Part shown: piece by piece, positions 14,522 through 29,664 of the stretch | Layout of the letters: every line of letters starts with the position of its first letter | Numbering within the stretch: the first letter of the stretch is position 1 | Assembly (NCBI RefSeq): GCF_021917145.1 | Contig: NC_061064.1 | Coordinates: 574,785 to 638,784, forward strand | Reading direction: 5' to 3' | DNA length: 64,000 nucleotides | From: Hypomesus transpacificus | Taxonomy: Eukaryota > Chordata > Actinopteri > Osmeriformes > Osmeridae | The notes under the pieces: generated by a model | Told to the model about the DNA's origin: nothing | Databases searched by the model: none | Seen by the model: only the letters and a program-made list of their open reading frames with translations | Translations under genes and position numbers: made by a program

Positions 14522-14542
14522 CCGCCCCCTTACGTCACGTAA
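14522..14542 (-). promoter_or_regulatory. GC box next to CRE / PAR-bZIP-type site
   Basis: CCGCCCC (14522-14528) is followed by the near-palindrome TTACGTCACGTAA (14530-14542). This contains the CRE variant TGACGTAA on the minus strand and resembles a PAR-bZIP or E4BP4 site. Its placement upstream of the tmem151a main exon on the same strand makes it a candidate promoter for that neuronal-type gene. This is inference. Confidence 0.35.
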
Positions 14543-14632
14543 CAGCCGAGTATTTACCTGCACATTTCGTCTCGATGGTTAAAAAGCTGACGTCAAGCAG
14601 CGGTTCCAGAGCTGCCTCCAAATAAGAATCTT

Positions 14633-14765
14633 GGGGGCAGGACTCCAACTCAGTTCCTGGAGAGCTACATTCCATCCATGTTCCTGGAGTTACCCTCCTG
14701 CAGGTTAACACTCCAACCCTGCTCCTGGAAATCAACCTTCCTGTATGTGTACGATCTCCAACCCT
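14633..14765. repeat. Dispersed repeat fragment (CTCCAACCCTGCTCCTGGA type)
   Basis: It holds internally similar blocks, such as CTCCAACTCAGTTCCTGGAG, CTCCTGCAGGTTAACACTCC and CCAACCCTGCTCCTGGAA. These are characteristic of a common fish non-autonomous DNA-transposon-like repeat. The ends are not clear. Confidence 0.4.
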
Positions 14766-16150
14766 GGTGAATCTGGTGAATAAGTGACTCTTCAGAAAGG
14801 TAGAACCTGGATCTAGTCCTATAATGGAGGCTATAAAATGTTTTCCTTTCTAGTTTAAACGAGGTGGCAGCAAATACAATCTTGGAGATGTTTATTCACA
14901 TTAATATGTGGACTCGGTTTTAAACTGCCCTAGAAATGTAAACGCATTCCAACATTGCTGTAGCCAACACTCAGGTATCCTTTCCTGGCTTTTTGGCGCT
15001 AAATGATTAAGTCCGTCTGGGTCCGGAAAAAGCACAATCAGCAGTAAATAATCACTGTCTCTCAAAGAGTAACGGAAGTGCATTTTATTTATTTTGACAG
15101 AAGACATAAACACCCACAATTTTAACCGCAACTTCCTCTTAAAGGCTTTTTCCAAATGCAATTTCCCAGTTTCTATCTAAATTCAATGAATTAACCCACT
15201 TTAAAATCCCCGTTCAAGTTGTCCAACAATTCATTTGGGAGCAAAAGGAATTAATTCTCCGTTTGTATTATTAAGCACTTTAACACAGTCAAGGTTTGCA
15301 GAAAGCTCAAGATACAGTTTCACTGACCATAACTATGCTAAATTTGGCAAATAAACTATATTCTCGCTAAATCCTCAATGCACTAGTATGCCTATATATT
15401 TATCTTTACTATATTACTAAAGATCCAAATACATGGAATTAAGACTATGACCAAAACATTTATCTTAGTAACCCTTTTCTCATGAATCCGGTTACAGCCT
15501 TGGTAAGGTCAAGAGGTAGTGCATCATATTCCAAACCTCTGGGGGTGAGAACCCGCTGTAAACCAGGACAAATGCCGTTGGTAAAACCATAGCCGACTAA
15601 TATTTCACCCACAGGCCACTTCCAAGTTTCAAGTGATGTTACAATTCATTGTTTTTAAGAGTTATTTTCTTACAGTACAAATACATCAGACTTCGAGCTG
15701 GTTGTATATTGGAAACGCTGCGTAACGCACCTTTAAAAATACAAAAGCAGGAATAAACTATAAACAAGAGCTGATCAATTTTCTTATCAACACGCAAGAT
15801 GTGTTCAAAACTAAGATTAACTGGTAAATTACGCTAATCAATTAATTATTTTCATAGATTACCAAGAAAGATACACGTGTATTGTGGATGAGGAAATTAA
15901 CTGATCAATTAAACCAACAATCTACATTTTCACCTTGAGAAGACAGTTATTTTAAAATATGGTAATGGGTACAGCTTTATGGTTCATTGTACAATCACAC
16001 AGTCCATTTCTGTAATTAATCCAGATATATATTTTTTTAAAGCACCACTCACTATAATGTAGTCCACAGGTGTTCACACCGTTTTTGATCATATTCAGAG
16101 ACAACCATGGAATGGTGAACATAAAACTTCCATTCACTACACTGTAAAGC
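14766..16150. other. Intergenic between tmem151a and cfl1
   Basis: AT-rich sequence without a recognisable gene. Possible minus-strand polyadenylation signals for cfl1 lie at 16153-16158 and 16672-16677, so the right-hand part may be cfl1 3'UTR. Confidence 0.4.
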
Positions 16151-17112
16151 TTTTTATTTTCTTATTTTTCAGTTTTTGTTAGTTGCGGAAACTATATGGA
16201 CAGCCTTTGACAAAAAACATTGTTTTTTGATGATTGTGTAATTATTGATCACAAATAGCTATTTAAGACTTCTTTTTTTGTTCATCATTTAGAGAAGTGC
16301 AATGAAATACCCAGTTTTAACCATTAAATCAATACATTAGCTTCTTCATAAATGTGAAAAGGACACTCTTGGAATGTCTGATGAAAAAAAAATGCATACA
16401 TTTTACGATCCATTTTCCCACAAATTGCCATTTATAGCGATTGTATTCGTTTACACTTGTATCTCTTTCGAATCCATTTTTCAACAACAGTTTGTACACC
16501 TCTCCTTGCATCAGACATCTCTGCATAACAACAACACACTTTCTAGTGACATTTATTGGAGTAACATACAAATGTAACTAACAAAGCTTCTAAACCTTGA
16601 CCTGCTACTTCAGTTTCCGATACAGATTCGGTTCCAAGCTTACAAAATAGTTTCAAGTTATTTTATTGTATAACAAAGGATCTGGGCCATGAAAAAACGT
16701 GCAATTGATGCTGGGAACCTTTAAGTAGAAAAAAAACAAACAAGCAAGCCCATTGGTCCAAATGGAGTACATGGGTATTAACTGATGGAACTGTAAGCTT
16801 GAACCAGCAGTACTGAACGTCAGATAGCAAGGAAAACATGGGAATGATCTTCAGCTGAAGCATGGATAAAACAGAGATACAAGTTTAGACGCACTAAATG
16901 ATCGCTTTCAGTTGCCTTTTTTTACAGGGGCCGTCATTTAGAGAAGTGCTGTAAAGTGGAATGACCGCAACTTAAACCATGAAGTAAAATTTGAACCCCA
17001 GAAAGCCCTCCCACACAATTCCTTCGCGTTCTGGAATGAACAGCCGAACCCTGGGATTTTTAAAGTCGGGTAATTCCTCTTCTTCAACAGGACCCGATGG
17101 TCATGGCTGATT

Positions 17113-20065
<2,953 letters not shown>

Positions 20066-20783
20066 AGTTGGTTCTTTTTTGTATCGCAGTCTCAGTCGAA
20101 AATGAACGTTTGGTGCTCGCACGCATTCCACTTCTACATACCACCAAGTGGCGGACACGCGCATTGATAAAGCAAAGGGGGTTATGGGAGCTGTATTTTT
20201 TGTTTTCAGTAGTCACCTGCTTCCTCTCTTTAGTTTACATGGCTTTGACTCCATCACCATAAATCTTCCCATAGTGTAATAATTTCAATGACAAAATTGC
20301 TTGTGTACAGTACGGTTCCACACACTCCAACAACTGTAATCTATTGCAAATACTTCCACAATGAGTCTCGTAGAGAGTACTACCAAATATGGAAACTAAT
20401 TTTGACGCACACCCCACCCAACGTCCACTTGTGCAAAGTCATTCAGGCATGTTCTTTTTCAGGTACTGGATAAAGACTGGAAACAAAATGATGAAACGGG
20501 AAATATGTTGTAATAAAGCACACACAAATTGGCTCTGTGTGTGTTTAGTCTACCATTCTTGAGGCAATTAATAATAGACAAGTGTTGCAAGAGTTTGTAA
20601 GGAAGTAAAAACGAATTATCAACGGTTTATTCCAACACAAAGCAAAATGTCTTTCAGTTTATTACTCAGAGTGTGTGACCAAAACTGCTTGTACTAGGAC
20701 TAATGTTGTTGCGCTTTTTTGATAACGGCAGAGCATTTTTGTACGACTGCGCTGTCCGTAGTTTGCATCCGTAACCCAATATA

Positions 20784-20944
20784 ACATGGCGCCGCTCTCT
20801 TCAACACATCATGTGTAAAGCAAGGAGAAATGATACATTGGGGACAAATATGTTGAAAGCTATAGCTGATAGTTGTTGATTAATAAAAACGTTTGAACCG
20901 TTCAAGAACGAAAGGGATCTCGTAGTGGACGTGGAAGCGGAAGT
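20784..20944 (+). promoter_or_regulatory. tmem223 promoter region with YY1- and ETS-type sites
   Basis: ACATGGCG (20784-20791) fits a YY1 site, and CGGAAGT (20938-20944) fits an ETS/GABP site directly against the start codon. Both are typical of TATA-less promoters of nuclear genes for mitochondrial proteins. The assignment is from motifs only. Confidence 0.35.
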
Positions 20945-21889
20945 ATGGGGTTGTATCATTTACTGTGTTGCCCCAGCGTTGCACGCCAAAAACTGTTGAA
21001 GTCAATGACGACTTACACGCTTAGTTTCGGTTCCAACTTAAGATCGTTCAATGTACAAACAAGGCCAGGCATATGTAACGTTTTGCTCAAGACCAACAAA
21101 CAGCAAACTATTTATCGCCCATTTTCCATCTCTACAGCTGTCACTAAAGATGTCATGCTGTTTGAACACAACAGAACCAGGTTCTTTCGCCTCTTAGCCG
21201 TCTTCTGTGGCGGTCAGGTTCTTTTCTGGACATACCTGGCCTACTTTGCTTTCACTGGCCTACGAGATACAAGTGGGAAAAAAGTAGAGACTACTGGTTT
21301 GGCAGGCTTTTGGAGTTTTGAAATGAACTTGGGGTCTGTTGCTTGGAGATACGGTTTCACGTTGACTTGTCTTGTTATTGGTAGGTTATAGGTTTGATGC
21401 TCTGCTTTTCAACGCAAGACAGTCCACGTCTTACATCCTACACAATAGCTTGCTACTTTGATAATTCATAAAAAAACTAATTATATTATATACTATTTGT
21501 TCAAATTGCACCCATCACTAGGGTTTACTGCTGGTACATGTGTGGTAGATCTCTCATCTCTCTCCTTGTGTTGTTGTTTTTGTTTATCAGGAGGAGGAAT
21601 TGGGGGATTTGGGGCCCTTTTCTGTCGCCGGTCAGTCAGTCAAGTGATTTTGCATAAAGGAGGTTCGATGGTCACAGTCACCACACAGTCCCCTCTGGGA
21701 GCAGACAGAGGCAGGCGAATGACCGTCCCTCTATCATCTGTGACCTGCCATGCCCACAGACAGGAGTCTCCATCTTTCATTCCGCTTCGGGTGAAAGACC
21801 ACAAGTTCTATTTCCTATTGGATAAGGAGGGGACACTGAACAATCCCAAACTATTTGACATTACCGTCGGAGCCTATAGATCATTTTAA
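20945..21889 (+). CDS. tmem223: TMEM223, mitochondrial inner-membrane protein
   Basis: Two exons, 20945-21380 and 21591-21889 (TAA), join in phase 1 and give 244 residues. An N-terminal stretch poor in acidic residues (about 1-70) looks like a mitochondrial presequence. DVMLFEHNRTRFFRLL leads into helix 1 (AVFCGGQVLFWTYLAYFAF), and helix 2 is RYGFTLTCLVIGGGIGGFG. The family motif RRSVSQVILHKGG follows, with a conserved C-terminal domain ending FDITVGAYRSF. Known work on the family ties it to translation and assembly of cytochrome c oxidase subunit 1. A polyadenylation signal AATAAA is at 21982-21987. Confidence 0.93.
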
Positions 21890-21981
21890 CATTTGGCCTA
21901 CTTTTCAATTGGAAGTGTTGTATTGTGATGTTAAGGAGACCACATGCGGAAGTATAATACATTTTGTTGTTTAGAACATGG

Positions 21982-21987
21982 AATAAA
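21982..21987 (+). terminator. Polyadenylation signal for tmem223
   Basis: AATAAA lies 93 bp after the stop codon. The following ~800 bp to fibp hold no other gene. Confidence 0.6.
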
Positions 21988-22811
21988 TTGTGAATGTGAC
22001 ATACATTTTTCCAACAGACATTGAGTATGACGATACATGGACATTTCAGTTATATAATATAAAAACAAATGGACAAACTAGACATTGTTTCATTGCGTGT
22101 ACATTCAGATCAATTTGTAATAATTGGCAAAGTTAGTTATACTTATTCCGCACACTCACTCCCCATCGTATCTTTCTTTTTGTAGCAAGTTCAAGTGTTT
22201 TGGAATATTTTTCAGCACCATGGACAGCTCGTTTAATTTGACTATAGTTCGTCGTCTACGTGGTAAATTATTTATTCTATTTAGCCTAAATAGTACGGGT
22301 AAAATATTCTTCAGATGACATGGTATACAAATAACTCGAATTTGTAAACCCCGCTGCAGTAGGTGGCAGTGAAGCTCTGTCGCACAATCTGGGATTATCC
22401 CTAAACATTCCGTGTATGTTTCCATCGGTGAGAGGCGCAATTCAAGTGACTAATATATGGGAGAACGCAAATCTTTTTTTAGTATTAGTTTTCAGTTCAG
22501 ATAAGATGTGTGCGTCTCTAACAGCCGTATTATGATTGTAAAAGCGATCTTTTGGATTTGTACATTCTATTCACAGTTTAACAGACTGTCACTTTTGTGG
22601 ATTTAAACTATGCCTGTTGCTATTTGACCTTAATTCTGCAATATAACGGCATCAATAATCCGGGTAAGTTTTATAGAATGTGGTAGGCCTACTTCATAAA
22701 AAAGTAATGTTTGTTGATATAAATAGCCACAGTAGGCCTATATAATATCCAACAATATGCAGTCACGTTGAAGAAGTCAGTCAACTAACACTATGTTTCT
22801 GACAGCTAAAT

Positions 22812-25663
22812 ATGTCTCTGGAACTCGATGTGTTTGTGGGGAACTCAACAATCATCGATATTGCTGTCTATCATCTTTGGTTGGACGGCTATACAGGTTT
22901 GTATCAGAACTGCAGAGTGATTTCTGTCATACCTCAAAATAACATTTATTTACAAAAGGTTCAGTAATGGGTTTTTTATATTAAAGACGCTGTTAACCTT
23001 AAAGCATATTAGAAATGTAATTATTTCAGCAGTGCCCACGTTTTTGCCATGCAAATATTTTGTTGTTCAACTGACCTAATTTCTTGCGACTTCTTACTAC
23101 CACCTGTCGGACTCCACACTGCCCCTTAGTGGCAGATGCAGTTAGAGCGCGTGTGGATTGCCGAGCCATGTTGGATTGCGACGTGAGTGCAGAAGTTCTA
23201 CACAGTGACACCATGGACCAGTTCAGGACCTTCCACATGTGTGAGCGTCTCCTCCACTGCCCCGTCAAACTGTCCAATCAGCTGCTGTTTCAGATCCCCC
23301 CTCAGAGTCAGAGCATGCTCATTGAGAGGTTTGTGGACTGCTGCGTGTTGTGGTTTATCTTTCTAATGTAATGTAATGAATGTAAGGTATTCATTTAGCA
23401 GATGCTTTTTTCAAAGCAATGTTCAGTTCAAGGGGGGGACTTGAACCTGTGAACCACTGAACTGTCCCCTCACCTTCTGTGTTTTCCCTCACCTGTCGAA
23501 CTTTACACCGCCTGTGTGGTTGCTTGTTATTTCTCACCGTAGGTATTATGAGTTTGACAGTGCGTTTGCCAGAGAGGTGCTGGGTAAGAAGCTGTCTAAG
23601 GGGACTAAGAGAGACCTGGAGGATGTCAGCTCCAAAACAGGGGTGGCTCTGAAGAGCTGCAGGCGACAGGTGAGACTGACTCCCTGAAGAGGAGGAACAT
23701 CTATTTGTGTGTTGGGTTAGCGCAACTCTGAATGATGTTGCCATGGATATTAATTTGTCCCCGACCTTGAAATGGTGTCTTATGGCTTACAGTGTCTGTT
23801 GAGAATAAGATTGATACTAGTGTGGTTTATACGGTCCAAATCCAAAGTCTGATGTTGTCCCCTATTTCTTTCCTACTGTTTCCAGTTTGATAATTTCAAG
23901 CGAGTGTTCAAAGTGGTGGAGGAACTAAAAGGCCCACTTGTGGAAAACATTCAGCGTCACTTCTTGCTTTCTGACACATTGGCCAGGTAATTAACCAGAT
24001 TTCTGTGAAAAAAAATTATGTATCAAAGTTAAACTAAGAACTATTACAGAATCTATTTTAAATGTCTGATTAATGTCTGATAAAGATGATCACAGCCATG
24101 TTATTGGTAATCAGTTATTTTTGAACAACTTGCTTACATTTCTACAGATAATTCAACGATATCTCTGACATCATATTCTCTTCTCCTCAGGGACTACGCC
24201 GCTGTCGTGTTCTTTGCAAACAGCCGTTTTGAGACGGGAAAAAGGAAGCTTCAGTACCTCTCCTTCCAGGACTTTGCCTTCTGCGCAGGCCAGCTCATCA
24301 GCTACTGGACCGTTGGAGCTGTGAGTAAGTTTGTTGTGGATATTGTTGTCCGTCTCCACGGGAACGATGTGACTATCAGTTTATGTTCTAATAGTTATAC
24401 TTACACATATACGTATCAGACAACCAGTTATTTGGAGTGAGAGTTGGCGTATACCTCCATACGAAAAATTTGCAGTTTAGACACATAGTGGTGGTAGCAA
24501 GCTCTCTTTGAGGCCTGAATTCAGAGGACTGTCTATATAGGGGTACATAACAAAATAAAAGGTATACAAAAAATGAATACCTGTTTTTCTCTGTACTCTT
24601 CCCAGACAATATGGTTGATGACATGGATGTTGATTTAGAGAAGGAGTTTCTGCATGAACTAAAAGATATCAAGATTTTGATCAACGATAAAGATATGCTG
24701 GACCAGCATAAAAGGTATGAAAGACATACGAGATTACAGTAAATGTAAATTTGTATGCAGATTCACACAAAACTGTTAGCTATTTAGCTCTGATGTTTGT
24801 GTCCCTGTCAGTCTCGTGTGTGCTGCTCTTCGTGGGAAGATCAAAGTGTTCAACGAGATGGAGGCTAATTTCAAAGTGAGTCTACATTATGCCAGGGTCA
24901 CTCTCTCACATGTACAATCCTACATTTGTTCAAAAGAATCATTTCTGTTTAACTTTGTCTCTTTACAGCATCTGTCAAGAGCACTGGTTAACATTGCATC
25001 TAAGCTAAACAACACCAAAGATGTCAGAGATTTATTCATTGACCTTGTGGAGAAGGTAAATAGTGCATCTTTGAACCAGATATACTATACTATCTATAAC
25101 TGTGTTTATTGTTTTTTGTCTGTATTTTAACATAGAAAAAACAGTACATTGACGTTGAAGAGGTGTGAAAATGAATAAAATGTAAATGTAACATCTCTTT
25201 GTAATTAGCAGAGGGCAGAATGGGCTGTATTATGGGTTGTATTGCTAACAGAATCATTTTCATGTCCCAGTTCATTGAGCCATGTCGATCTGACAGATGG
25301 ACAGTAGGGGAACTCAAACTCTTCCTCACTCACTACACTACTGCAGCCCTCTCTATTGGCACATTCAGGTTAGTGTGTGTGTGACTGTGTGCGTATGTTT
25401 GTGTGTGTATGCGTTGATATCAGGGCTCGCAACTAACCGTTTTCCTCACGGCCCCAGTACCGTCCTGAAGTACAAAATAAACCACCCCAAAACTGAACTT
25501 GACCTGTCCCAAAATGTACATTTCTTGTGTTTTTTGTCTATGTGAAGATTCACCTTTTAGTGGTGATGTCATAAAGCTGGCTTCTCCTCACAGGTACCAG
25601 CTGGCGTGGGAGAGGTACATGGGCGTCATGCGAAGCTGCATCATCAAGATGTATCACGAATAA
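22812..25663 (+). CDS. fibp: FIBP, acidic FGF intracellular-binding protein
   Basis: Ten coding exons join in phase: 22812-22896, 23130-23328, 23543-23669, 23886-23986, 24191-24324, 24606-24714, 24812-24875, 24969-25055, 25271-25368 and 25594-25663 (TAA). The protein has 357 residues, the same as human. It runs [20 protein letters not shown] through [84 protein letters not shown] and [20 protein letters not shown]. The family binds intracellular FGF1. Human loss of function causes overgrowth (Thauvin-Robinet-Faivre syndrome). It neighbours cfl1 and efemp2 as on human 11q13.1. Exon 5 ends at overlapping donors 4 bp apart (GTGAGTAAGT); only the downstream one keeps the frame. Confidence 0.95.
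23388..23474 (-). mobile_element. Degraded SINE in fibp intron 2
   Basis: TCATTTAGCAGATGCTTTTT is the complement of the SINE tail, and GACTTGAACC is a B-box remnant. It is the Cys-like type, much diverged. Confidence 0.55.
25415..25530. repeat. Dispersed repeat, inverted relative to 47046-47180
   Basis: AGGGCTCGCAACTAACCG, GTACAAAATAAACC and GACCTGTCCCAAAATGTACA recur as reverse complement in kif4 intron 12 with moderate divergence. It lies in fibp intron 9. The family is not recognised with certainty. Confidence 0.55.
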
Positions 25664-27465
25664 GTAGACCTGGTCTGATCCATCCATCTCGCTGAATATC
25701 TACTGAATATCTTTACCCAACTGCCGTTTGTTGCGCTGGAATATCTTCCTCTATCTTTTGACATAGCTTTGATGCTGTGTTCACATGTCCCATGGTCACC
25801 ACAGTCTCCTGATCATGCTGCACTAGTATGAATTGTTTACTATATGTATTTATACAGAAATAATATATCCTAATGTGTTGATTGATACGAAGTAAAGTAA
25901 TTTGTTTTACACAGATGTGTCAGTTACTTAAGCGTGTGTTTATGTGTGTATATGTGTGTGTTAAAGTATGTGTGTGTGTGTTTGTGTGTGTGTGTTTGTG
26001 TGTGTGTGAAAGTACGTGTGTGTGTGTGTAAAGGGGTGGGCTAGCCACAGGGAGCTACAGTTGTCCAGGGCTGTTGTTGAGGGGGTTGGGACTGAGCCAA
26101 GACCTATAAAACTCCTTCAGTGGGGCAGCTGTCAGATGGCCCCTTGCCCCGCTCCACCAAATGGTCCTGAAGACTCCCTTGAGATTGTCTTACTAATGAC
26201 AACATGGGACCACAGGCACAAACACACTTAGGACGAGTTGCGTTCTAGAACCATCCGTGTTCTGGAACCAACCGGTCGTGTTTTCTGGAAGCGGTTGTGT
26301 TCTGGAACCAGCTGATCTGACACTGTCCATGTTTTTGGAATGAAGAATGAAGAAATGAGTCCCTGCTTTCCTTCCCTGCAGAACTTTGGCTCCTGATTCC
26401 TGTTCTTTAATTTGTCTCTGCATTCCTCTGGGCCCCCCTTCCCTGGCTGTAAATTTCCAACCCTCCAACTGTGTTGTTAGAAGAGGGGCAGAGGTTGAGG
26501 GGGGGGGGCAGGGGCACGGGGCAGGAGGTGGCAAGAGAGACACACAGGTTCTGGCCAGTTTAATGGGAGATTTACTTTGCCTATTTACCCTTGAGGTGGT
26601 AGGATTTATGAATTCTGCCTTGAATGACTGAATACATTTCAGTTATTGTTCAGTCCTGTGCTAGAACTTCTGACTAAACATAAGAAGAATGATGGACAGG
26701 TGAACAGAAGAACGCTGGGAGGTTCCTGAGGGGGAGAGAGGCCTGTCTCCTTCCCCTCCTGCCTCCTTCCCCTCCTGCCTCCTCCCCCTCCTGCCTCCTC
26801 CCACTCCTGCCTCCTTCCCCTCCTGCCTCCTCCCCCTCCTCTTCATCAGCCCCAACCCCCTTTTCTCCACAAAACACACTTTCACAGAGCGTCTCTCACA
26901 CACTCATTCACACTGCCGCTGTCAGCCATTCTGTTAGGTGTGTGTAGGTGTAGGATAAGGGCAGGGCGAAGATAACTATTTGTAAAAGCTCTCAGACAAC
27001 TGTCGAGTTTATTTCTCAGTAGAAACTGTTCATCAACTATTGTTGTGATTCAGTGAACACTAACTGTCACAGACAAACCCAAACCTTTCTGGGTGAGTAT
27101 GAATCATTGAGTTTCCTAACTTCTTTTTAATAGTTTGCCAAGAGGAGGTGATGGGGTCTGTTTCCCAAAGTGTCTGACATATGATGCGTTAAGAGGTTGT
27201 TACAGAAATAAGCCAGTTACATAATTTTTTGTCTTAGCCATTCTTAGGATCTTACTAAGTTTTAGTTGTTGGGATAGATATGGTCATAAAATGTAATATG
27301 TTGATATCAATTCAAGTTGTATTGTATTCTCCCCTTCTCCATTTATCTCACAGATTCTGGAATATTCCTTCACACATTGCTGTTCTCTGTGCAAAACTGT
27401 ATGTGACTGTGATCTAGTGACTGTGTGTGTGTGTTTTCGTTTCTGTGCGTGGAGTGGAGTTGAGT
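25664..27465 (+). other. Intergenic between fibp and efemp2
   Basis: It contains the fibp 3'UTR, a GT microsatellite (about 25925-26033), a 16-bp C/T minisatellite (26751-26840) and the efemp2 5' flank. I see no further gene. Open frames through the minisatellite are compositional. Confidence 0.5.
26751..26840. repeat. 16-bp pyrimidine minisatellite, about 5.5 copies
   Basis: The unit is TTCCCCTCCTGCCTCC with single-base variants. Confidence 0.8.
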
Positions 27466-28539
27466 ATGCAGGTAGCATGTGTGATTGTCTGTGGGTGTTT
27501 GAGTCTGTCCCTCCTCCACAAAACCTCCGCAAAGTCCTCTGAGGGAGGCAGTGACAGCTACATGGTGAGGATAAACGCCCCCCCGCCCTCCTCTCTTTTT
27601 TTTATTCCTAAATGGTTCTGTCCATCCCAATGCCTTGCATTTTAAATGAGTCACTGGTCACACTGCCAAGATTTCAGTTTGTGTGTGTCCGTAATCTCCC
27701 TCTCTCTCCTCCCTCTCTTTCTCTCTCTCTCTCCATCTCTCTCTTTTTTTCTCTCTCCATCCTTCTGTCACTCTCTGTCTAACTCACTCGCTCCTTCCAT
27801 CCCCCCCCTCGTTGTCTTTCTCTCTGTCTCTCTCCATCTCTCTCTCCTCCCTCTTCCATCCTGCCTCACACACACACACACACACACACTCCCAGGAATG
27901 CACAGATGGTTATGAGTGGGATCCTCAGAGTCAGCACTGTAAAGGTGGGTGGATGGGACTCTGGCTGTAATGTCATGCATGGCACCACTGATCTGTGTGA
28001 GAGTTTTGTCCCTGTGCTCACTGTGATTCCCATGGTGTTGTTCTCATAATAACACGCCAAAATGTCAGTCGGTTCCGCTGAACTGTCCACTCTTGAGCTA
28101 GGATCTCAGTTGCTACAGCCTGCGCTCCTGAGATTCCCACAAATAAACACACACACACATCCACATCTGCCCACACACATTTACATCCACAGATAATCAC
28201 ACACACATGTCCCCCCCCCCCCACACAGACATCCACATTGACACACATCCACACAACTCCCCCCCAACGCACACACACACACTGCCTTTCTCATCCTTCA
28301 TTTCTCATCCCTCCTTTCTTAGACGTAAACGAGTGCGAGACCATCCCAGGGGCGTGCCAGGGAGACAGGAAGTGCTTCAACCACTACGGGGGCTACCTGT
28401 GTCTTCCCCGCTCCGCCTCGGTCCTCACCGCCCCTGAACCCCCCAACTAGGGGGTGGATATGGAGCCCAACGAGACCTTCGACCCCTGTCCTGTGGGCTA
28501 CGAAGCTCGGGGGGTGGTCTGCGTGGGTGAGTCACACGT

Positions 28540-28588
<49 letters not shown>

Positions 28589-29574
28589 GCAGTGAGTGTG
28601 AGTGAGTATGTGTGGGAGCAGAGTCCATTTTTATGAATCAAATGATGAGTGCTCTGTGTGTGTGTGTGTGTGTCTATGCGTGTCTGTGTGTTTGTGTGTG
28701 TCTGTATGTGTGTGGTCTATGTGTGTACGTTTTCACAGACGTGGACGAGTGTGAACTGGCTCTTCATGACTGCCAGCCGAGCCAGCTGTGTGTGAACACT
28801 GGGGGCACGTACAGCTGTCACTGCCCAGACGGGTACACCAAGAACGGCCTCGAGTGTGCAGGTGAGGCGCCCTCCTCCAGCCCATCCTCAGGCTCATGTC
28901 AGGCTAAGTCTGATGAACTGTTCATTCCTCCATCTGCAAACATTCCTCTCTGTCTTCTTTTTTTTTTGCCTTCATTTTTTACAGTTTTGATCTCTTCTCC
29001 TCTATCATTGATTTCTGCTTCCCTTTCCCCCGTCCTCTCTCTTCTATTTTTCTCTTCTTTTTTCCCCCTCTCTTCTGACAGACATTGACGAGTGCGAATA
29101 CAGATACTGTCAGCATCACTGTGTCAATGTTCCTGGCTCTTTTTCTTGTGAGTGTGAGTCTGGATTTCAGTTGGCCGGAAACAATCGCTCGTGTGTGGGT
29201 AAGTCCTCCTTCACATCAATGACACACCTCCAACAACAATCAATAACGACAATATCCATGTCGTCATAGCAGTGTTGACCTACTTTACCCTTCCGTCACC
29301 TTTGACCTTTCCAAAACGTACTTGCCTGTCTCACTTCCCTGCCTGCATCTCTGGTGTCCTTTGACTGCATCCAGATGTGGATGAGTGTGAGATGGGCGCC
29401 CCCTGCCAGCAGGGGTGTTATAACACCTACGGCTCCTTCCTCTGTCGCTGCGACCATGGATACGAGCTGGGACACGATGGCTACTCATGCAATGGTCTGA
29501 TCATGAATCTCTGTCTCTGTATCGGTGTATGTCTCTCTGTTTCTCCACCTCCCTCTCTCTCTCTCTCTTTCTGT

Positions 29575-29664
<90 letters not shown>

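Noticed and set aside
26661-26903. Gly/Glu-rich minus-strand ORFs
   Set aside because: They arise from the 16-bp pyrimidine minisatellite.
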